Assembly: GCF_008329565.1 (NCBI RefSeq)
Contig: NZ_NPKT01000001.1
Location: 434,001-498,000, forward strand
Direction: 5' to 3'
From: Mycolicibacterium sp. P1-5
GTDB lineage: Bacteria; Actinomycetota; Actinomycetes; Mycobacteriales; Mycobacteriaceae
DNA: 64,000 nucleotides
Shown here one piece after another: positions 44,043 through 53,245 of the stretch. The notes beneath the pieces were generated by a model. That model did no database searches, was not told the DNA's origin, and was given only the letters and a program-made list of their open reading frames with translations. The translations under genes were made by a program, and so were the position numbers. Every line of letters begins with the position of its first letter. Positions within the stretch are counted from its first letter, which is position 1.

Positions 44043-44534
44043 GTGCGTTCACTACTGTCCGTGACGATGGTCGTGTTGACCCTCCTGGCGGTGAGCAGCA
44101 CCGCCCCGGCTACGGCGGTCGATGCCCCGATCGGACGCCTCGGGGACACCCTGCGGGTGCAGACCAACGGGATCGTCGCCGACGTAACCGTCACCGATAT
44201 CCAGCCCTCCGACGTCCCGCCGGGATTTGGCTACCCGCCGCACTCCCCGCGTCACCAGATCTACGCCGGCACCGTGGTGTTGCGGCCGGTCACGGTGCCC
44301 AGCCCGTCGGTGCTCGCGACGACGTTCTCCTTCCGCGGTGTCACGCAGACCGGCGACGCCTACCTACCGCGCAACTCCGACGCACCTGACGCTTTGCAAT
44401 ACGCGTTGCAGAACGCACCCCAGGGCTCGACCGTCGGCGGCCGGGTGTTCTGGGACTGCTACCGCGATCTGGTGTCGACCGTGGTCCTGATCAATCCGCA
44501 CACCGGTGAGCACCTCGCCCAGTGGAACGTGTGA
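44043..44534 (+). CDS. Exported MPT63-like protein
   Basis: 163 aa from the GTG at 44043 with a strong ribosome site (GAGGAGG, 44031-44037). Signal peptide: residues 1-26 (SLLSVTMVVLTLLAVSSTAP, cut near TAVDA). The mature part starts APIGRLGDTLRVQTNGIVAD and continues with an immunoglobulin-like strand pattern (HQIYAGTVVLRPVTV, TVGGRVFWDCYRDLVSTVVL), as in the MPT63/DUF1942 family of mycobacterial secreted proteins. A single Cys (WDCYRD) has no partner. Function unknown. The next gene overlaps its stop by 4 bp. Confidence 0.75.
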   Translation: MRSLLSVTMVVLTLLAVSSTAPATAVDAPIGRLGDTLRVQTNGIVADVTVTDIQPSDVPPGFGYPPHSPRHQIYAGTVVLRPVTVPSPSVLATTFSFRGVTQTGDAYLPRNSDAPDALQYALQNAPQGSTVGGRVFWDCYRDLVSTVVLINPHTGEHLAQWNV

Positions 44535-45121
44535 ACCCGGCCGCCACCAACAGCTTTGAGGACATCGAGATAGCCGAGAGCGTCGACACCGACGCCGGCG
44601 AGCTCGCCGAACTGGCCGCCGCCACCTTCCCGCTGGCGTGCCCGCCGACCTCCCCGCCGGGCGAGATCACAGCCTTCATCGCCGCCAACCTGTCACGCGA
44701 GCGCTTCGCCGGCTACCTGGTCGATCCCTCGCGAGCCGTGCTCGCCGCCCGAGCCGGCGGCCGAATGGTCGGCTACGCCATGCTGATCGACGGTGCCGGC
44801 ACCGACTCCGACGTCGCGCAGGCGGTGACACTGCGGCCCGCGGTCGAACTCTCCAAGCTGTATGTGCTGGCCGACAGCCACGGTTCGGGAGTCGCAGGGG
44901 CGCTGATGGACGTCGCGGTGGAGCGCGCGGCCCGTGCCGGGGCTCGCTGCGTCTGGTTGGGTGTGAACCAGAAAAACCATCGCGCGCAACGGTTCTACGG
45001 CAAACACGGGTTCGCCGTCACCGGAACCAAGACGTTCCGCATGGGGACGCACACTGAACACGACTATGTCATGGTGCGCCCGTTGTGGTCTCGCACCACA
45101 GTCGCGCACTTCACCGAGTAA
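44531..45121 (+). CDS. GNAT-family acetyltransferase
   Basis: 196 aa from the GTG at 44531 (overlaps the previous stop as GTGA; an in-frame GTG at 44522 is possible). The GNAT core is clear: VELSKLYVLADSHGSGVAGA carries the acetyl-CoA loop (motif A), and GVNQKNHRAQRFYGKHGFAV is motif B. Many such proteins acetylate small molecules or protein N-termini. Co-translation with an exported MPT63-like protein gives no hint of the substrate. Confidence 0.85.
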   Translation: MNPAATNSFEDIEIAESVDTDAGELAELAAATFPLACPPTSPPGEITAFIAANLSRERFAGYLVDPSRAVLAARAGGRMVGYAMLIDGAGTDSDVAQAVTLRPAVELSKLYVLADSHGSGVAGALMDVAVERAARAGARCVWLGVNQKNHRAQRFYGKHGFAVTGTKTFRMGTHTEHDYVMVRPLWSRTTVAHFTE

Positions 45122-45203
45122 GCCGCCGGGTTTAGCAACGGGGCCGTAAGGTGAACTACGTTGGCTGATCACCTCAGGCCGGATCTAGCCGAAAGGACGT
45201 TTG

Positions 45204-48200
45204 GTGGACGTTGGATCGGCCTCCGGCCCCGACGATCACGTCGGTCACGATCTGGCCGAGGTTGACTGGGCGGCGACTCCGCTCGGCCCCGGCGAGGACT
45301 GGCCGCAGAGTCTTCGGACCGCCGTCAGCATTCTGCTGTCCACACGTTTCCCCATGTGGATGGCATGGGGTCCCGACCTGACATTCTTCTGCAACGATGC
45401 CTATCGGCGCGACACCCTGGGCCGGAAATACCCGTGGGCACTCGGTCGGCCCTCCCGCGAGGTATGGGCCGAGATCTGGGAAGACATCGGCCCGCGCATC
45501 GATCGGGTGCTGACCACCGCCGAGGCGACGTGGGACCAAGGCCTTCTTCTGTTCCTGGAACGGTCGGGCTACTCCGAGGAGACGTATCACACGTTCTCTT
45601 ACAGTGCGCTGCGCGACGACTCCGGGCACGTCGTCGGCATGCTCTGCGTGGTGACCGAGGAAACCGACCGGGTGATCGGCGAGCGACGGATGGCCACGCT
45701 GCGTCATCTCGGCTCGGATCCGTCGGTGGTCCGCACCGAGCACGAGATGCTGGCCTTCGCGGCCCGCCAGCTCGCGGACAACCTGCGCGACCTGCCTTTC
45801 AGTCTCACCTACCTGTTCGACGAGGACGGCGACGCACGGCTGGCCGGAGTCAGCGGCATCGCACCCGACCATCCTGCTGCGCCGGCGGTGCTCTCCGCCG
45901 ACGGCTCGGCGCTCTGGCCCGTCGAGGAGCCCGCCAACGGCCGATCCGTAGTGGTCGACCTCGTCGGCGGACCGTTCACCGACCTGCCGACCGGAGCATG
46001 GCAGGAGCCGCCACAGCAAGCACTCGTGGCGCCCCTGTTGGCCCAGGGTGGTACGCCGTCGGGTGTTCTGGTTGCCGCACTGAACCGCTATCGGCCGCTT
46101 GATGAGGAGTACCGCGGCTTCATCAACCTGGTCGCCGGCCACATCGCCACCGGGGTGTCCAGCGCCCGCAGCTATAGCGAGCAGCAGCGGCGGGCCGACG
46201 AACTCGCTGAGCTGGACCGCGCCAAGACCACGTTCTTCTCCAACATCAGCCACGAGTTCCGGACTCCGATCACCCTGATTCTCGGCCCGGTGGCTGAGCT
46301 GCGCGCGCATGCGCCGACTCTCGACGAGCGCGCGCAGCGAGAGATTGACGCCATCCAGCGCAATGGGCTCCGGCTGGCCAAACTGGTCAACACGCTGTTG
46401 GACTTTTCCCGGATCGAGGCCAACCGGGTTCAGGCGCACTACGAGCCGGCCGATCTGGGCGAGGTGACCGGCGAACTGGCCAGTGTGTTCCGCTCGGCCA
46501 CAGACCGCGCCGGCTTGGAGCTGATCGTGGAATGTCAGCCTCTGGACGAGCCGGTGTATCTGGACCGTGACATGTGGGAAAAAGTCATCCTGAACCTGTT
46601 GTCGAACGCGCTGAAGTACACCTTCGAGGGGTCGATCACGGTGCGGGTAACTCGTCAGGACGACGAAGCGGTGGTGATCGTCGCCGATACCGGTATCGGA
46701 GTGCCTGCCCACGAGATGCCCCGGCTGTTCGAGCGGTTCCACCGGATCGAAAGCGCTCGCGCCCGATCCAGCGAGGGCAGCGGCATCGGGTTGGCTCTGG
46801 TGAAAGAACTTGTCGGCCTTCACGGCGGCAGCATCATCGCAGAAAGCGTCGAAGATGTCGGCACGACGTTCACAATCCGGCTGCCGATGGGAGCCGGTCA
46901 TCTGCCCGCCGATGCACTCAGCCCGGCTACGACGGGCCGAACGACGACGTCCGGGATCGCCGAACCCTACGTGCAGGAGGCACTGCGCTGGCTGCCCGAC
47001 GGCGACGACGGCCAGTTGTTCGCCGTGCCAGACCCGCCGCCCGCCGTCATCGCGCCACGTCGAGTGCTGGTCGCCGACGACAACGCCGATATGCGCGAAT
47101 ACCTCGTCCGACTGCTGCGCGGCGCCGGCTATCGCGTTGACGCGGTCTCCGACGGACAACAGGCGTTGAGCCGCATCCGCGCTGAACGGCCCGATCTGGT
47201 TGTCAGCGACGTGATGATGCCGCGCCTGGATGGGCTGGCGTTGGTGGCCGCCCTTCGCAACGATCCCCACACCGTCGGTGTTCCGGTGCTGTTGTTGTCA
47301 GCCCGAGCCGGACAAGAGGCATCGATCGAAGGTCTGCAGGCCGGCGCTGACGACTACCTGGTGAAGCCATTCGTCGCCGCCGAACTGCTGGCCCGTGTGC
47401 GGGCCAACATCGAGTTGTCCCGGTTGCGCAACCACCACACCCGGTGGCGAACCGCATTGGTGGAGTCCCTGCAGGAAGCGTTCTTCGTCTGCGATGAGGT
47501 CGGCGCCGTCATAGAGATCAACAAGGCGTTCACCGACATCCTCGGCTTCGGCCCCGAGGAACTGCCCTACGACCCGGTTCACCCGTGGTGGCCGGACGCC
47601 GACACCCAGCCCGAGGCCAATGCGCAGATTGTCGACGCGTTCGCGAGCATCCCGGAGCATCCGCACGGCAGCTACACGATTCCGGTTAATCACCGCGACG
47701 GGCACCGGGTGTGGATTACCGCGAACATCGCCCACGCCCAAGATCCCGAGACCGGGCGCGGCGTCATGGTCGGCACGTTCCGCGACGTCACGGCTGAGCA
47801 CTACAGCGTGCAGCGTCAGACTGCGCTGGCCACGCTGAATCAGCAACTGGCACAAGCTGATGCCGTGGACGATGCGCTGCACGGCGCGCTGGAGCAGATA
47901 CGTGGACAGTGGTCGGCGCGTCATGTGCTGGCGGCGATTTTCCCCGTGCGGGACAGCACAGCTGCCACCGTCCGTCCGGAATTCGCCGGTGACGCACGCG
48001 ATGCACAGTGGGATGCCCTGCCACCGCACGTGCGGGAGCGGATCATCGCTCTTGGCAGCAGTGGCGATCTGCTCACGCCCGACGTCAGCATTGCCGGGTG
48101 CGCGGGCATTGCGCTACAACACCCGCGCGGCATTCTGGTGGTCTGGGTCGACCTTCCCACCGAACGGCCTTTCACACCCGAGGACATGACGTTGCTGACG

Positions 48201-49334
48201 GTGCTTGCGGGCCGCCTCGGGCAGGGTCTGCAGCGGGTCCACCAGGTGGATCAACAGCGTGAAACCGCTCTGGCACTACAGCATTCGATCTTAGGTCCAG
48301 CGAACCTGCCCGCCGGATTCGCGGTGCGGTACCAGCCGGCATCGCACCCGCTGCAGGTGGGCGGCGACTGGTATGACGTGATCGCACTCGACGACGGCCG
48401 AATCGCCCTGGTCGTCGGCGACTGCGTGGGTCACGACCTGGCCGCGGCAACGGTGATGGGACAGTTGCGCAGTGCCTGCCGCGCACTGTTGCTCGAAAGA
48501 TCTAGTCCCGCAGCAGCATTGGCAGGACTGGACCGCTTCGCTGCAAGGCTTCCCGGCGCACAGTCCACCACCGCATTCTGCGCGGTCCTGAATCCGGAGA
48601 TCGGCGAGCTCGTGTATTCCAGTGCCGGACACCCGCCGCCGATCCTGGTGTGCGCCGACGGCGGCAGCACCTTGCTCGAGGGTGGCCATTCCCTCGCGCT
48701 GGGTATCCGACCGGATCGAGAACGTCCCCAGGAAGTGGTGACCATCCCGCCGCAAAGCACCCTGTTGCTCTACACCGACGGCCTTGTCGAGCGCAGGCGT
48801 CGCTCGCTCGACGACGGAATCGAGCATGCGACCAACGTCGTTCGCGATGACAGCGCCTTGGACCTCGATCCGTTGGCGGACCAGATAATGACAAGCCTGG
48901 CACCCCCAGGCGGATACCAGGATGACGTCGCCTTGTTGATCTACCGACATCCCCAGCCACTCGAAGTGACCATCCCGGCCGATGCCATGCATCTGGCCCC
49001 GGCCCGCGCGGCCCTGCGTGACTGGCTGACCTCAGCCGGGATCGATCACGACCAGGCACAGGACGTGCTCGTCGCCGCCGGCGAGGCGGTCACCAATGCC
49101 ATCGAGCACGGTTACCGCCAAATCGACGGTGGCACAATCACTCTGCAAGCCACTTCCGAGGTCGACCTGCTCCGGCTGACGATCACCGACGCCGGATCAT
49201 GGAAACCCAAGCAGACCGGCTACACGCACCGCGGCCGTGGCATCCAGATCATGGAGGCGTTGATGGAGGATGTCGCGATCGTCCCCGACGCCACCGGCAC
49301 CGTCGTCCGCCTGTCGACGCGGATCCGCCGATGA
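45204..49334 (+). CDS. Multidomain sensor kinase, receiver, PP2C phosphatase and RsbW-like kinase
   Basis: 1376 aa; the GTG at 45204 (AAAGGA six bases upstream) is preferred over the TTG at 45201. In order: PAS-like (45-155), GAF (175-325), HisKA with FFSNISHEFRTP (His near 350), HATPase (NLLSNALKYT, ADTGIGV, GSGIGLALV, to about 565), receiver (VADDNADM, phosphoacceptor in VSDVMMPRLD near 668, LVKPF), PAS (755-870), GAF (885-1010), PP2C (VGGDWYDV near 1051, GDCVGHD, YTDGLVERR), and a second, RsbW-type HATPase (AAGEAVTNAIEHG near 1290, RGRGIQIMEAL near 1342). No membrane segment. It contains both the phosphatase and the anti-sigma kinase of a partner switch. Confidence 0.92.
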   Translation: MDVGSASGPDDHVGHDLAEVDWAATPLGPGEDWPQSLRTAVSILLSTRFPMWMAWGPDLTFFCNDAYRRDTLGRKYPWALGRPSREVWAEIWEDIGPRIDRVLTTAEATWDQGLLLFLERSGYSEETYHTFSYSALRDDSGHVVGMLCVVTEETDRVIGERRMATLRHLGSDPSVVRTEHEMLAFAARQLADNLRDLPFSLTYLFDEDGDARLAGVSGIAPDHPAAPAVLSADGSALWPVEEPANGRSVVVDLVGGPFTDLPTGAWQEPPQQALVAPLLAQGGTPSGVLVAALNRYRPLDEEYRGFINLVAGHIATGVSSARSYSEQQRRADELAELDRAKTTFFSNISHEFRTPITLILGPVAELRAHAPTLDERAQREIDAIQRNGLRLAKLVNTLLDFSRIEANRVQAHYEPADLGEVTGELASVFRSATDRAGLELIVECQPLDEPVYLDRDMWEKVILNLLSNALKYTFEGSITVRVTRQDDEAVVIVADTGIGVPAHEMPRLFERFHRIESARARSSEGSGIGLALVKELVGLHGGSIIAESVEDVGTTFTIRLPMGAGHLPADALSPATTGRTTTSGIAEPYVQEALRWLPDGDDGQLFAVPDPPPAVIAPRRVLVADDNADMREYLVRLLRGAGYRVDAVSDGQQALSRIRAERPDLVVSDVMMPRLDGLALVAALRNDPHTVGVPVLLLSARAGQEASIEGLQAGADDYLVKPFVAAELLARVRANIELSRLRNHHTRWRTALVESLQEAFFVCDEVGAVIEINKAFTDILGFGPEELPYDPVHPWWPDADTQPEANAQIVDAFASIPEHPHGSYTIPVNHRDGHRVWITANIAHAQDPETGRGVMVGTFRDVTAEHYSVQRQTALATLNQQLAQADAVDDALHGALEQIRGQWSARHVLAAIFPVRDSTAATVRPEFAGDARDAQWDALPPHVRERIIALGSSGDLLTPDVSIAGCAGIALQHPRGILVVWVDLPTERPFTPEDMTLLTVLAGRLGQGLQRVHQVDQQRETALALQHSILGPANLPAGFAVRYQPASHPLQVGGDWYDVIALDDGRIALVVGDCVGHDLAAATVMGQLRSACRALLLERSSPAAALAGLDRFAARLPGAQSTTAFCAVLNPEIGELVYSSAGHPPPILVCADGGSTLLEGGHSLALGIRPDRERPQEVVTIPPQSTLLLYTDGLVERRRRSLDDGIEHATNVVRDDSALDLDPLADQIMTSLAPPGGYQDDVALLIYRHPQPLEVTIPADAMHLAPARAALRDWLTSAGIDHDQAQDVLVAAGEAVTNAIEHGYRQIDGGTITLQATSEVDLLRLTITDAGSWKPKQTGYTHRGRGIQIMEALMEDVAIVPDATGTVVRLSTRIRR

Positions 49335-49645
49335 GCACACCGCTGACCATCCGCATCGAGCGAGCGACCGACGGGCAGCCCGTCTTGCTCGCCTCAGGTG
49401 AGATCGACGCCAGCAACGTCGACGACTTCGCCGAGGCACTCAACACCGAAGCCAGCGATGGCACCGACAGCATTACGGTCGACCTCAGCGCCGTGGACTA
49501 CCTGGACAGCGCAGCAATCAATGCCCTTGTCCCCCACGCGGAATCCCTGCAGATCATCGCCAACCCGATACTGATGCGGGTGCTGTTGGTCAGTGGCCTC
49601 GGCGAGCTGGCCAAGATTCGGGCGGCATCCGATCTGGACGACTGA
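49331..49645 (+). CDS. STAS anti-sigma factor antagonist partner
   Basis: 104 aa, ATG at 49331 overlapping the previous stop (ATGA). The STAS domain fills the protein; DYLDSAAINAL carries the phosphoacceptor Ser near 61. Being co-translated with the large sensor, it is the obvious substrate of both its RsbW-type kinase domain and its PP2C domain. Downstream the strand switches to zapE after one base. Confidence 0.88.
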   Translation: MSTPLTIRIERATDGQPVLLASGEIDASNVDDFAEALNTEASDGTDSITVDLSAVDYLDSAAINALVPHAESLQIIANPILMRVLLVSGLGELAKIRAASDLDD

Positions 49646-49646
49646 G

Positions 49647-50672
49647 CTACAGACCACCGGGACTGGTCAGCGCGAGCAGCCGCGACGTCGCCCGCAGGTA
49701 CTTCTTGCGGTAGCCACCGGCCAGCATCTCCTCGGAGAAGATGGTGTCGAGTTTCGCGCCCGAGGCCACCACCGGGATGCCGGCGTCATAGAGGCGGTCG
49801 GTCAGCGCCACCAGCCGCAGCGCGACATTCTGGTCGTCGATCGGGTACACGCCGGTCAGGTACACCGACGACACCCCTTCGATGAGCGTGAGATAGCGCG
49901 ACGGATGCATGGTCGCCAGGTGCATGCACAGCGCGTCGAAGTCGTCGAGGGTCGCACCGGGGGTCTCGGCTGCCTTCGCGGAGACCGCCTCATCGGACAG
50001 TGGCTGTGGCGCCGGCGGCAGACCGCGGTGCCGGTAGTCCGGGCCTTCGATCCGTACAGTCGTGAAAATGCTTGCCAGCGTGTTGATTTCACGTAGGAAA
50101 TCCTGGGCGGCGAAGCGACCCTCGCCCAGTTGCTCGGGCAGCGTGTTGGATGTCGCCGCGATCGAGACTCCGCGTTCGACGAGCTGAGACAACAGGCGCG
50201 AGATCAACGTGGTGTTGCCCGGGTCGTCGAGTTCGAACTCGTCGATGCAGACCACCACGTACTGGGCCAGCAGGTCGATGCACTCCGCGAACCCGAAGAC
50301 CCCGGCGAGCTGGGTCAGCTCACCGAAGGTGGCGAACGCCTTGGGGTGCTCGGCCGACTCAGGCAGCCGGCGGTACGCGGACGCCAACAGATGCGTCTTG
50401 CCGACTCCGAACCCGCCGTCCAGGTAGATCCCGGTGCCCGGCAGCGTTTCCCGCTTGCCGAACCAATTCTTCTTCCCGGCCCGTCGGCGCTCGGCTTCCT
50501 CGCAGAATGTCTGGCAGGCGTCGACCGCGGCGGCCTGGCTGGGCTCGGTGGGATCGGGACGGTAGGTGGCGAAGCTGACGTCGGCGAATGTGGGCGGTGG
50601 AATGAGCTGAGCGATGAGCCGCTCCGGGGACACCGTCGGGTGCCTATCGACGAGGCGGTCCATGACAGGCAC
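49647..50672 (-). CDS. zapE: AFG1/ZapE-family ATPase
   Basis: 341 aa. Walker A GGFGVGKTH near residues 86-94, Walker B VVVCIDEFEL near 138-147, sensor region AATSNTLPEQL near 172-182 and the C-terminal GAKLDTIFSEEMLAGGYRKK box. Orthologous to Rv2670c by neighbourhood. In E. coli ZapE acts at the division ring; the mycobacterial protein's role is less clear. Its promoter region contains the triple repeat at 50683-50787. The GCTAAT units begin 11 bp before the ATG, so they would sit in its 5' region. Confidence 0.85.
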   Translation of the reverse strand: MPVMDRLVDRHPTVSPERLIAQLIPPPTFADVSFATYRPDPTEPSQAAAVDACQTFCEEAERRRAGKKNWFGKRETLPGTGIYLDGGFGVGKTHLLASAYRRLPESAEHPKAFATFGELTQLAGVFGFAECIDLLAQYVVVCIDEFELDDPGNTTLISRLLSQLVERGVSIAATSNTLPEQLGEGRFAAQDFLREINTLASIFTTVRIEGPDYRHRGLPPAPQPLSDEAVSAKAAETPGATLDDFDALCMHLATMHPSRYLTLIEGVSSVYLTGVYPIDDQNVALRLVALTDRLYDAGIPVVASGAKLDTIFSEEMLAGGYRKKYLRATSRLLALTSPGGL

Positions 50673-50682
50673 TGTATCGAGC

Positions 50683-50787
50683 GTGCTAATCCCCCGGTCG
50701 CTTCGCTCCTGCCCGCCGTGCTAATCCCCCGGTCGCTTCGCTCCTGCCCGCCGTGTTAATCCCCCGGTCGCTTCGCTCCTGCCCGCC
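50683..50787. repeat. Three tandem 35-bp repeat units
   Basis: Units 50683-50717, 50718-50752 and 50753-50787 are identical except for a C-to-T change in unit 3 (GTGTTAAT). They lie between the divergent zapE and RibD-like genes. A fourth partial copy is at 963-996. Confidence 0.95.
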
Positions 50788-50804
50788 GTGCTGCAATCAT
50801 TCCC

Positions 50805-51599
50805 ATGCCCATGCCAAGCAGCACCGACCCTGATGGGATGCATTTCACCCTGCTGGGAGAAGCGGCGCCGGCCGGGCCCGTCGGCGACGACCGGCTCTAC
50901 GAGCTCTACGCGTACCCGGAACATCTGGACCGCTGCCTGGTCCGCGGCAACGCGATCATCAGCCTCGACGGCGGTGCCGCTACCGATGGCACGTCGGGCG
51001 GACTGGGCGGCCCGGGTGACCGGCGGTTGTTTCGGGTGCTGCGCGAGCTGGCCGACGTCATCGTCGTCGGCGCCGGAACCGCACACGCCGAGAACTATTC
51101 GGGCGCACAGATGACGGTCGCGCAGCGCGGCAACCGGCAGCGGCGCGGTCAGAGCGAGGTCCCGCCTATCGCGCTGGTCACCCGCTCCGGACGAGTCGAC
51201 AACGACTGGCCGGTGCTGGCCCGCACCGAGGTGTCGCCGCTGGTGCTGACCTGTGACAACGCCGCCGCCGAGGCGAGCACTCGGCTGGGCGGCGCGGCCG
51301 AGGTGATCGCCTGCTCTGGCGACGACCCGGCGGAGGTGGACCCGGCTGCGGTGCTGACGGCGCTGGCCGGGCGCGGGCTGCGCCAGGTGCTGTGTGAAGG
51401 GGGACCCACCCTGATGGGCACCTTCGTCGACCACGGCTTGCTCGACGAGCTGTGCCTGACAACCGCTCCGATGCTGGTCGGCGGTGACGCACCGCGGATC
51501 GCGGCGGGCTCAGGCCACGTGCTGACCGCGATGCGCCGCGAGCACTTGCTGTCCGACGCCGACGGCTATCTGTACGGGCGGTATGCGCGCGTCGGCTGA
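50805..51599 (+). CDS. RibD C-terminal-type pyrimidine reductase (Rv2671-like)
   Basis: 264 aa; the ATG at 50805 or the one at 50811 is used. RibD_C/DHFR-like fold: LVRGNAIISLDGGAATDGTS (near 46), DVIVVGAGTAHAENY (near 85), and CEGGPTLMGTFVDHGLLDEL (near 198). In M. tuberculosis the orthologue Rv2671 reduces riboflavin precursors or dihydrofolate analogues and is linked to p-aminosalicylate resistance. No deaminase domain is attached. The gene begins 18 bp after the triple repeat and is followed by the lipoprotein gene after 36 bp. Confidence 0.87.
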   Translation: MPMPSSTDPDGMHFTLLGEAAPAGPVGDDRLYELYAYPEHLDRCLVRGNAIISLDGGAATDGTSGGLGGPGDRRLFRVLRELADVIVVGAGTAHAENYSGAQMTVAQRGNRQRRGQSEVPPIALVTRSGRVDNDWPVLARTEVSPLVLTCDNAAAEASTRLGGAAEVIACSGDDPAEVDPAAVLTALAGRGLRQVLCEGGPTLMGTFVDHGLLDELCLTTAPMLVGGDAPRIAAGSGHVLTAMRREHLLSDADGYLYGRYARVG

Positions 51600-51635
51600 G
51601 CTATCCCCACCATCGGTGTCGCTAGGGTGGTGGCT

Positions 51636-53210
51636 ATGCGCGATCGTCGGGTCTGGGCCTCCCGAGCCATAGTCAGCCTCGGCACCGCGGCGTTGACGGT
51701 TCTGCTGACCGGATGTGCCCCGTGGTTGGCCGCAAACCCCCAGTTCGCCAGCGGCCATGCCCACAATCCGCCGGGTCCGGCCACGACCAAACCGGGCGGC
51801 GGCCCACCGACCATCGCGGTACCCAAGAACGAGTTGGGGTGGAAGGACTGCACCTCCAAGGTCTTCGGTGACGCCGGGACTCCGCCGGCGCCCGGCGTGA
51901 TCCTGGAGTGCGCCAATTACGACGCCGACCTCGATCCGATTGCCGGCGCCAACGGCACGGTGAGCATCGGTGTGGTGCGCGCTCGCTCGGTGCAGACCCC
52001 GCCCGATGCCGGCCCGCTGGTGTTCACCACCGGCACCGACATCCCGTCATCGATGCAGTTGCCGGTGTGGCTGTCACGGTCGGGCGCCGACGTGCTCAAG
52101 GGCCATCCCGTCGTCTCGGTGGACCGTCGCGGAATCGGTATGTCCAGTCCGGTGGACTGCCGCGATTCGTTCGACCGCCAGGAGATGCGCGACCAGGCCC
52201 AGTTCGAGTCCGGTGACGACCCGGTGGCCAACCTCGGTGCGATCACCATGACCGCGACGACGAGCTGCACCGACACCATCGCTCCAGGCGACTCCGCCTA
52301 CGACAACGCCCGCGCCGCCGAGGATCTCGAGCGGCTGCGCAGCACCTGGGATGTGCCGGCCTTGGCGCTGATCGGTGTCGGCAACGGCGCGCAGATCGCC
52401 CTGGCCTACGCAGGGTCGCACCCCGACAAGGTGGCCCGCCTGGTGCTCGATTCCCCCGTGCCGCCCGGCGTCAACGCCGAAGCCGCCGCCGAGGAACAGG
52501 TCAAGGGACAGCAGGCCGCCCTCGATGCATTCGCCCAGCAGTGTGTAGCCGTCAACTGCGCGCTCGGACCCGATCCGAAAGGTGCCGTCGACTCGATGCT
52601 GGCCGCCGCCCGCGCCGGCGGCGGACCGGGCGGTGTGTCGGTGGCGGTGCTGGCCAACGCCATCGTCACCGCGCTGGGCTTCCCCAGCGGCGACCGGGTC
52701 GGCAGCACCGTCAGCCTGGCGAACGTCCTCGCGGCGGCCCGCGGTGGTGATGCCAACCAGCTGAACAGCCTGATCAATCGGGCCGAAGCGATGCGTGACA
52801 CCGACGGCCAATTCATCAACTCGTGCAGCGACGCGCTGAACCGCCCGACGCCCGATCGGGTCCGTGAACTCGTCGTGCAGTGGGGCAAGCTCTATCCCCA
52901 ATTCGGTACAGTCGGCGCGCTAGGCCTGGTGAAATGCCTGAACTGGCCCAGCGGCGCGGCACCCAAGGAGCCGAAGGACCTTAAGGTCAACGTGCTGCTG
53001 CTGGGCGTGCAGAACGATCCGATCGCCGGCAACCAGGGTGTGCCGGCGTCGGCGGCCACCATCATCAACGCCGGCGCCGCCAGCAAGCGGGTGATGTGGC
53101 AGGGCATCGGGCACGGCGCCAGCATCTACACCGCCTGCGCACTGCCGCCCATGATGAGCTATCTGGACAGCGGCAATATGCCGCCGACCGACACCTACTG
53201 CCCTGCCTGA
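51636..53210 (+). CDS. Exported alpha/beta-hydrolase lipoprotein (Rv2672-like) with lost nucleophile
   Basis: 524 aa from the ATG at 51636 (TAGGGT ends 7 nt before it, so probably leaderless). Signal peptide with lipobox LLTGC near residue 28. The hydrolase fold of the TAP/tripeptidyl-aminopeptidase type follows. At the nucleophile elbow, where these enzymes have GGSYG, the sequence reads LIGVGNGAQIALAYA: Gly replaces the Ser. A C-terminal IGHGASIYT could hold the His. The orthologue was called a secreted protease, but this copy may be a binding protein. Confidence 0.85.
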   Translation: MRDRRVWASRAIVSLGTAALTVLLTGCAPWLAANPQFASGHAHNPPGPATTKPGGGPPTIAVPKNELGWKDCTSKVFGDAGTPPAPGVILECANYDADLDPIAGANGTVSIGVVRARSVQTPPDAGPLVFTTGTDIPSSMQLPVWLSRSGADVLKGHPVVSVDRRGIGMSSPVDCRDSFDRQEMRDQAQFESGDDPVANLGAITMTATTSCTDTIAPGDSAYDNARAAEDLERLRSTWDVPALALIGVGNGAQIALAYAGSHPDKVARLVLDSPVPPGVNAEAAAEEQVKGQQAALDAFAQQCVAVNCALGPDPKGAVDSMLAAARAGGGPGGVSVAVLANAIVTALGFPSGDRVGSTVSLANVLAAARGGDANQLNSLINRAEAMRDTDGQFINSCSDALNRPTPDRVRELVVQWGKLYPQFGTVGALGLVKCLNWPSGAAPKEPKDLKVNVLLLGVQNDPIAGNQGVPASAATIINAGAASKRVMWQGIGHGASIYTACALPPMMSYLDSGNMPPTDTYCPA

Positions 53211-53245
53211 ACAACTGACGGACATCGTCGGTGTACGGTTCCGAC

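Noticed and set aside
45174..47270. Long open frame (698 codons) antisense to the large sensor protein
   Set aside because: It runs through conserved domains on the other strand, is Arg/Gly/His-rich without domains, and follows from high-GC third positions.
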